DNA of 6,375 nucleotides from an uncultured Candidatus Udaeobacter sp. (GTDB lineage: Bacteria > Verrucomicrobiota > Verrucomicrobiia > Chthoniobacterales > UBA10450): assembly GCA_955652245.1 (NCBI GenBank), contig CATPAV010000019.1:1-6375 (forward strand). Direction: 5' to 3'. The notes under the pieces are model-generated. The model had not been told where the DNA came from. It ran no database searches and saw only the letters and a program-made list of their open reading frames with translations. Position numbers and translations under genes: made by a program. Shown in pieces: positions 5,767 to 6,375 of this stretch. The stretch's first letter is position 1, and each line of letters begins with the position of its first letter.

Positions 5767-6375
5767 ATGGCCGGCCCGGTGATGCTCATCATTCGTGATG
5801 GCTGGGGGATCAATCCCGGCGGCCAGAAGTCGCGCGAGCAAAATGGCGACGCCACCCTTCTTGCCAGCACACCTTTTCACGACCAGCTCTATCGTGATTA
5901 TCCTGGTGGCAAACTGAGCGCCAGTGGTTCCGATGTTGGTCTACCCGAAGGCCAAATGGGCAACTCGGAAGTCGGGCATCTGAATTTGGGTGCGGGTCGC
6001 GTCGTTCTCCAGGACCTTACGCGAATTAATAAGGCGATTGCCGATGGTGAGTTGACCCGAAATCACGTCGCGCAGGAGACTTTCGCAATCGCGCGCGGAC
6101 ATCGCCTTCACTTGTTAGGCCTGGTTTCCAATGGCGGCGTCCACAGCCATTACGATCACATGATTGCGCTCGCGAACGCAGCCAAGGCTGCAAACGTTGA
6201 TGAGATTTTCGTGCATGCCTTCACCGATGGACGCGATTCGTCGCCCACCGGCGGACAGGAGTATCTGAAGACCTGCGAAGAACAACTTCGCGAAAGCGGC
6301 GCCCAAATTGTGACTGTAGTGGGACGATATTTTGCGATGGATCGCGATCGTCGTTGGGACCGGACCAAGAAAGCA
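5767..6375 (+). CDS. gpmI: 2,3-bisphosphoglycerate-independent phosphoglycerate mutase, N-terminal part
   Basis: Cytosolic glycolytic and gluconeogenic enzyme that interconverts 3- and 2-phosphoglycerate using two Mn ions and a phosphoserine intermediate. The first 203 codons are present and the frame is open at the right edge; full-length enzymes have about 510-550 residues. Seen: 'LIIRDGWG' (7-14) with metal-ligand Asp11; 'LPEGQMGNSEVGHLNLGAGR' (59-78) with catalytic Ser67; 'VSNGGVHSH' (120-128) with His126; 'TDGRDSSPTGG' (153-163); and 'GRYFAMDRDRRWDR' (186-199), the substrate-binding Arg/Asp cluster. All key residues visible so far are intact. The ATG at 5767 places the DGWG motif where family members have it; no strong ribosome site is seen. 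It is divergent from the phosphatase-like gene, with only about 11-23 bp between starts, so its promoter must overlap that gene's 5' end. Confidence 0.95.
   Translation, partial: MAGPVMLIIRDGWGINPGGQKSREQNGDATLLASTPFHDQLYRDYPGGKLSASGSDVGLPEGQMGNSEVGHLNLGAGRVVLQDLTRINKAIADGELTRNHVAQETFAIARGHRLHLLGLVSNGGVHSHYDHMIALANAAKAANVDEIFVHAFTDGRDSSPTGGQEYLKTCEEQLRESGAQIVTVVGRYFAMDRDRRWDRTKKA

Overview
The window looks like a chromosomal segment from a free-living Gram-negative-type bacterium. GC content is moderate (mid-50s percent by eye), Shine-Dalgarno sequences are weak, non-ATG starts are common, and there are two Sec-type signal peptides and several polytopic GT-C glycosyltransferases. The phosphoglycerate mutase begins with an 'IIRDGWG' motif of the kind I associate with Planctomycetes/Verrucomicrobia, and the overall gene style would suit a soil verrucomicrobium. 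That assignment is an inference of modest confidence. I see no tRNA, rRNA, CRISPR array, IS element or phage gene.

Layout. (a) Positions 1-2811, minus strand: a tightly spaced run of membrane glycosyltransferase genes. It is transcribed from an intact 553-codon GT39/PMT-like protein, through a 124-codon stub that carries only the N-terminus of a second GT39 enzyme, to a third GT-C-type protein (start at 719) that leaves the window on the left. (b) Positions 2869-3486, plus strand: a small secreted transglutaminase-like cysteine protein with a visible Cys-His-Asp triad, divergent from the glycosyltransferase run. (c) Positions 3669-4307, plus strand: a small secreted protein with a discoidin (F5/8 type C)-like beta-sandwich and an acidic, proline-rich tail. 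It has its own good sigma70-like promoter and a double hairpin terminator. (d) Positions 4400-5755, minus strand: an alkaline phosphatase-family protein, membrane-anchored at its N-terminus, in which the nucleophilic serine and most metal ligands are replaced. (e) Positions 5767-6375, plus strand: the first 203 codons of cofactor-independent phosphoglycerate mutase (gpmI), running off the right edge.

How the genes relate. The left half is a cell-envelope theme: lipid-linked sugar transferases beside two exported proteins, though no shared pathway can be proven from sequence. On the right, a glycolytic enzyme and a degenerate phosphatase, both from the alkaline phosphatase superfamily, diverge with their start codons only about 11-23 bp apart. 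The most noteworthy item is the apparent pseudo-alkaline-phosphatase. It keeps the family fold and flanking motifs but has Gln at the Ser nucleophile position, Arg and Glu at two zinc-ligand positions and Glu at the position of the last zinc histidine, so it is more likely a binding, scaffolding or sensing protein than a phosphatase. I found no convincing new multi-gene system.
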